Assembly (NCBI GenBank): GCA_018340375.1
Contig: JAFFJZ010000004.1
Span: 44,618,001-44,682,000 of the forward strand
From: Gonatopus flavifemur
Taxonomy: Eukaryota > Arthropoda > Insecta > Hymenoptera > Dryinidae
Direction of reading: 5' to 3'
DNA: 64,000 nt
The notes below the pieces were generated by a model, which saw nothing but the letters and a program-made list of their open reading frames with translations, was not told the origin of the DNA and did not search any database. Below are positions 58,960 through 64,000 of this stretch, piece by piece (position 1 is the first letter of the stretch; each line of letters begins with the position of its first letter). Both the position numbers and the translations under genes were made by a program.

Positions 58960-59110
58960 ATTTCTGTTCACCATATTGGATCCACCATTTTGAAATGTTC
59001 ACAATGAATTCGTAATCAACCACCTCAGAAAGCCCCAGGTACTGGACCTCAAGTGAATTCCAGAACTCCTCATAATTTCGCCCAACTTTTCGTCATTCTG
59101 CCCCACTGTG
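58960..59110 (-). mobile_element. Solo right end of a RAG1-like-family element (CACTGTG)
   Basis: In complement from 59110 it reads CACAGTGGGGCAGAATGACG, close to the 29741-35077 ends, and continues through a GAAATTATGAGGAG segment and one subterminal unit (CACCATATTGGATCCACCAT). No matching left end was found nearby. Confidence 0.7.
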
Positions 59111-60685
59111 GGCTGTAAGTAAGAAACGTGAAGTAAAAAATTGACCAGAATCGAAAAAATCCATCAAAAAATCGTTTGGTGCATATTTGTTGGTCCAAAC
59201 GGTTTGTCATTCATTATTATGTTTTTTTTTATTACTATGAATGATATATATTCAGCATAGGAAATTCAGTCGATTAAAGGGTAATATCACCTTATGGGGA
59301 AAAAAGTTCTCATAATTTTCTTACGGGCAGAGGTCCCCAGGTGTTTTATTGATTTTGATTCGGAAGGTATACAGTTTTGTAGGAAACCATGCCAAAAGCA
59401 CATTCCAAAGATTACAGGCCCACCTTCGCCTTGATGAAGAAAAGGTAAAGAATTTGAAAAAAGTACTAAAAATCAGCATGGAAGAACTGAGATACCATAG
59501 GATCAAGAGACGCGGTAGCGTCTCGACGCCAAGTACATGAAAACCCTGAAAGAAAAAAAATGAAAAAGCACAAGTCGTGCGCTACCGTGTATCTTTACAC
59601 GAAAACCAAGATTTTCTATAGTCAAAAAATCTTTAACCCACAATAACTCATCACACCTTGAATTTCACGAAAAAATAATTACACTTCTACTATATAATTC
59701 GAATATACACTTTCGATTAAGCACACCACGAAGTTGATCAAACGTTTCAAATTTTCATGCGATCAAAACATCAGGATTTTTCTTCATCATCATCGCCACT
59801 TTCGATTTATTTCAATCACGATAGCGACTATAGTTTTTTGTCATCGGAATTCGGGAGGGTTTCTTCCATTGGCATAGAGATATTCTGTCTCTTTCCTTTT
59901 TGGGACATCCAATATTCTGTCCTTTTTCCTTTCTTCCAATATCCAATAGCATCCACTTCAGTTAATGTAAATTATAATCCAAACATCCAATAGCGTTAAT
60001 TTCAGTGTAGTGTGGTCTATACATTGTCAAAACATAAACAAATTACCTTTCAATGAGGAGATGTGTTGATAGGTTATTATAATATCAAAAGAATAATTGA
60101 AAAATGGATGAATTGCAAGTTATACTACATTACAGGTATCACAGGTCATTATAACAACAATCAAACGCACACAAATAACCTGGGATTATATATACTTTTA
60201 TATATGACTTGAAAAAATTCATGAATGAATTAATGAATAAATGATGAAGAGGTTATTTGTAAAAAAAAAACAGAAAAAGTTTGAGAAAGGTATGAATAAA
60301 TCTATTTGCTACATTCGGAAAATTGGTATATACACAGGTAAGCTCTGTATGATGTATTATTCATAAAATATAATATTCCTTTACAGACAACAGCTCAGCA
60401 GAAATACCGTAATCCCTTATGAACAGTCTGCTACTGTTGGTTCTTACCACCAGAACCACAGGCTGATGATCAAATCAATCATACAAGGTCTAGTCGAAAA
60501 TAATGATTCAAATTTATGCATTACTTTTTAGGTGAAATTTTATCGGATATACCATAAGCCCCTTACAACCACCTACTATCAGGTTCTCCTGCTTGAGTCG
60601 TTTGAGAATGTTCAAATGGATCAGATCGAGCATGCTCAAGGGGAAAGATTCAAGTTTATTTGGAATTCATCCACATACCAGAAAG
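59111..60685. other. No gene recognised
   Basis: AT-rich DNA with short frames. 59349-59540 and 60532-60732 have no motif that I can name; the latter ends inside the LINE leader. A purine-rich low-complexity stretch lies near 60250. Confidence 0.45.
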
Positions 60686-61036
60686 TCGCCTCCCCGTGGA
60701 TGATTGCGGGTCTTCCAGGGGGATATTCATGATACCTGTCCTTGATATCCTTTTTATCCATCCCTGGTAGTATCTGCTTCCTTTACGTGGTGGGGAGGAT
60801 AAGTATCTCAGAGTTGGGTCTTTTTTTTTTGAGTGGAATAAACTACTCAAGAGAAAGAATACAAACTGAGAGAAACGAAATCATCCTAATGCCAGAAACA
60901 TCGGCAAAATCAAACGGAAGGAAAGCAAGGGGAAACTACCTTCCTTGACATGTTTCAATACTTCCCGAGGAAATGAAACCTTCTTCCTAACCTGGAATAT
61001 TATGTAACAAAAACAAACAAACAAATTAATAAATAC

Positions 61037-61678
61037 ATGATGGGGCTCTCTCGAGTAAAATATTCCGGAGGTAAACTAGTCTCCCGTTCGGATCTCCGGG
61101 TGGAGGCTGCTCGAGGAAGCTTCATCAGCAAGGAACGAAAATCGAAGAATAGGATAGGGAAAAGAAACAACATTCTTCGAGTTGGAGCGTGGAATGTTAG
61201 ATCACTGAGGCAAGCGGGAAAATCAGAAAATTTGAAATTAGAAATGAATAGGTTGAATATAGACGTAATGGGGATTAGCGGAAAGAGATGCCCACAAGAG
61301 GGCGATTTCTGGAGTGGGGATTATAGAATAATTCATACAGGATCAAAGAACGGTCAAGCAGGTGTAGGAATTGTAATGCATAAAAGAGTAGGAAATAGAA
61401 CAGAAAATTATTTGCAACATAATGAACGTGTGATGATGGTTAGAATCAGAACAAAACCGGTAGACACAGTCATAGTCCAAGTATACATGCCCACATCTGC
61501 ATATTCGGAGGAAGATATTGAAAAAACGTACGAAGAAATAGAAGAAGTGATAGAATATGTGAAGGGAGAAGAGAATTTGATAGTGATGGGGGATTGGAAT
61601 GCGGTAGTAGGACAAGGAAAAGAGGACATTATAGGAGATTTCGCGTTAGGGAGGAGGAAGATAGAGGACAACGTTTAG
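61037..61678 (+). pseudogene. RTE LINE endonuclease part, frameshifted
   Basis: 213 codons from the ATG at 61037. APE-type endonuclease motifs: RVGAWNVRSL near residue 49, GVGIVMHKRV near 110, QVYMPTSAYS near 147 and VMGDWNAVVGQG near 184 (DWN). At the place of the usual catalytic Glu (GISE) it reads GISG. A one-base loss near 61650, seen by comparison with the - strand copy, throws the frame into a stop at 61676-61678; the protein continues in the frame of 61594-63945. Confidence 0.8.
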
Positions 61679-63945
61679 TCGAATTTTGTGAAAATCATAA
61701 GATGGTTATCACAAACACTTTATTCGAAAATCATCCAAGAAGAATCTACACTTGGAAAATGCCAGGAGATACAGCAAGATACCAAATTGATTACATATTA
61801 GTGAAACAAAGATTTAGAAACCAAGTGAAAAACTGTAAAACTTATCCCGGTGCAGATATAGATAGTGATCATAATATGTTGATGATGAAATGTTCTCTGA
61901 AATTCAAATCTCTGAAGAAGAAAAGGAAAATGCAGAAAAGATGGAATTTGAAGAACCTCAAGCAAAAACAAACACATGAGGCATTCGAGAAAATGTTGGA
62001 TGAAAAATTGGGAGATCAAAAAGAGAAAGACTTGGGAATAGAGAGGAGATGGACAAAGATGAAGGGGAATATAAGAGAATGTGCGGATAAGATTTTGAAG
62101 AATGATGGAGTAGAAGCTAAAAACCCATGGATAACGGGAGAAATTTTAGAATTGAAAAATGAAAGAAGAAAATACAAGAATAATGATAGCCAAGAAGGCC
62201 AGCAACGATACAAATCATTGAGAAATAAAATAATAAGAGAATCAAGGAAAGCAAAAGAACAGTGGTTAGAAGAGAAATGTCAGGAAATAGAAATAAGATT
62301 GCATTTAGGAAAAATAGATGAAGCATATAGGATTATTGAAAGATTTTTCGGACAAATAAAATCTAGAAGCAATAAGATTAGAAACTCTCTAGGACGACAA
62401 TTGATAAAAACGGAAGAGAAAATAGAACAGTGGATCAATCATTTGGGAGACTTGTATAGAGGAAACGATGATATAGCACTATTAGAGAAGGAGGAGGATG
62501 TAGATGAGGAAGAATTGGGAGATTCGATATTGAGATCTGAATTCGACAAGGCTTTGAAAGAATTGAAAAATAATAAAGCACCAGGCATAGATGGCATAAG
62601 TGCGGACCTTATAAAAGCCTCCAGTGAAGGAACTCGCGACGCACTGTTTGAATTGATTAGAGATATGTACGAAAAAGGAGAAGTACCGGAAGATTTCCAA
62701 AAGAACTACAGAACGATCAGTTTAACTTCACATGCTTCGAAAATACTGACCAAAATTATATACAGGAGGATGGAAAATAAAATAGAGAGTAGATTGGCAG
62801 AGGATCAGTTTGGTTTTAGAAAAAATAGGGGAACGCGAGAAGCAATCTTAGCACTCAGGGCAGTAATAGAGAAAAGGATAGCGCTGAAGAAATCTGTGTA
62901 CATAGGTTTTGTAAATATACAAAAGGCTTTCGATAATGTGGACTGGGAGAAGATGTTTGCGATCCTGAAGAAGGTGGGAATAAATTATAAAGATAGAAGA
63001 ATAATATACGAATTATATAAGAATCAAAGTGCAATAATAGACATAGAGGGTCAGGAAGGGGAAGCACAGATAAGAAGAGGGGTGAGACAAGGATGCTCAT
63101 TATCGCCACTGATGTTCAATTTATATATAGAAGAAGCAATGAACGAAGTTAAGGAGGAAATTCAATCGAAATTACAGATTCAGGGAGAAAATATAAGTAT
63201 GTTGAGATTCGCGGATGACATAGCTATATTGGCCACGAGTAGTACTGAGTTAGGAAATATTCTCAACACCATGAGAACCATATTATTGGAAAACTATTGT
63301 ATGAATATAAATAAAGACAAAACAAAATTCATGATGTGTACAGCAGCGAAAACAGCTAGAAGAACGAGAATCAAAATAGATACCGAGACAATTGAACAGG
63401 TGAAAGAATTCAAATATCTAGGAAGCATAATTACAGAGAACGGCAAAAGCGAAAGAGATATAAGAGCAAGAATAGCACAAGGGAAACAGGCTTTTCATCA
63501 AAAGAGACAGTTATTATGCTCAAAAAATATAAGCTTGGAAGTAAGGAAGAAATTCTTGAAAAGTTACGTTTGGAGCACAGCATTATATGGTTGCGAAACT
63601 TGGACAATGGGGAAAACTGATCAACGAAGACTTGAAGCTTTTGAAATGTGGTGTTATAGGAGGATGCTCAGAATAAAATGGATAGACAAAGTCAAAAATG
63701 AAGAAGTACTCGAGCAGATAAATGAAGAAAGAAATCTTTTGAAACACATCGTGAAAAGGAGAAGCAATCTTATAGGACACACATTACGGCATGAGAGTTT
63801 ATTGAAAACAATATTGGAAGGGAAAATGGATGGTAAAACTGGTGAAGGTAGACCTAGAGCAAGTTATATGAAGCAAATCGTACAAGACAAGGGATGTAGT
63901 AGATATGTAGAAATTAAACGTTTGGCGGATAATAGACAGGGGTAG
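61594..63945 (+). pseudogene. RTE LINE reverse transcriptase ORF, 48-bp in-frame deletion
   Basis: The meaningful part starts near 61650 (RGQRLVEFCENHKMVITNT). It includes the end of the endonuclease (YQIDYILV, DSDHNMLMMKC), a Lys/Glu-rich linker, and RT motifs: KNNKAPGIDGISADLIKAS, NYRTISLTSHASKIL, DQFGFRKNRGTREAI, RRGVRQGCSLSPLMFNLYIE and RFADDIAIL (catalytic Asp pair near residue 540). The C-terminal domain has ALYGCETW and RRLEAFEMWCYRRMLR. Between EDFQKN and YRT about 16 residues present in the - strand copy are missing (near 62705), which removes part of the RT fingers. Probably inactive. Confidence 0.85.
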
Positions 63946-64000
63946 AGGGTTTCATCAAACCAGTCGTAAGACTGATTACTTCATGATGATGACCAGAAAG

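Larger units (their letters stand above)
60686..63991 (+). mobile_element. Nearly full-length RTE LINE, 9-bp target duplication
   Basis: ACCAGAAAG at 60677-60685 is repeated at 63992-64000, the window end. The element starts TCGCCTCCCCGTGG, has a ~350-bp leader, an endonuclease-RT reading frame in two pieces and a short TGATGATG tail, the 3' pattern of RTE LINEs. It is the same family as 11911-15189. Confidence 0.88.

Overview
The window is AT-rich, intron-bearing eukaryotic DNA made almost entirely of mobile-element remains. I recognised no ordinary host gene. The mix (a Polinton/Maverick, RTE-type LINEs, a DUF4817-type Tc1/mariner relative, a BED-finger hAT, a RAG1/Transib-like transposon and dozens of palindromic MITEs) suggests an arthropod, most likely an insect. 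The species cannot be told from the sequence.

Layout. 1-8.8 kb: a decayed Polinton on the + strand, with PolB, packaging ATPase, small conserved proteins, a chromodomain integrase and capsid genes, interrupted by a foldback element (391-1719) and a 121-bp MITE (4977-5097). 10.8-17.4 kb: a LINE (ORF1 plus broken ORF2) into which an RTE LINE inserted in reverse (11911-15189, 10-bp target duplication) and then a foldback carrying a tRNA-like cloverleaf (16033-16988, 10-bp duplication). 17.8-22.4 kb: TIR elements and a cluster of small palindromes. 22.4-39.1 kb: a five-exon hAT transposase gene stretched over about 17 kb. Its first intron holds a 5-kb nested element (22656-27667). Its last intron holds an 8-kb inverted-repeat element (29377-37376), and inside that lies a complete 5.3-kb transposon (29741-35077).

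That innermost transposon is the most interesting object. It starts and ends with CACAGTG, the heptamer of V(D)J recombination signals. It has identical 29-bp terminal repeats, a 5-bp target duplication (CAACG), inverted subterminal arrays of about 120 bp, and a spliced gene for a transposase that looks like the RAG1/Transib superfamily. No RAG2-like gene was seen. A second end of the same type survives at 59104-59110.

42.3-59.1 kb: a repeat-rich tract of ~490-bp units, riddled with TA-flanked palindromic elements. Four of them lie nearly end to end (45735-51971); one carries two head-to-head DUF4817-type transposase copies. 60686-63991: a nearly complete RTE LINE on the + strand with a 9-bp target duplication, damaged by a one-base frameshift and a 48-bp in-frame deletion.

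The genes do not form a pathway. The window is a layered insertion record, and nesting gives relative ages: Polinton and hAT are old hosts of insertions, the RTE copy at the right end is among the youngest.
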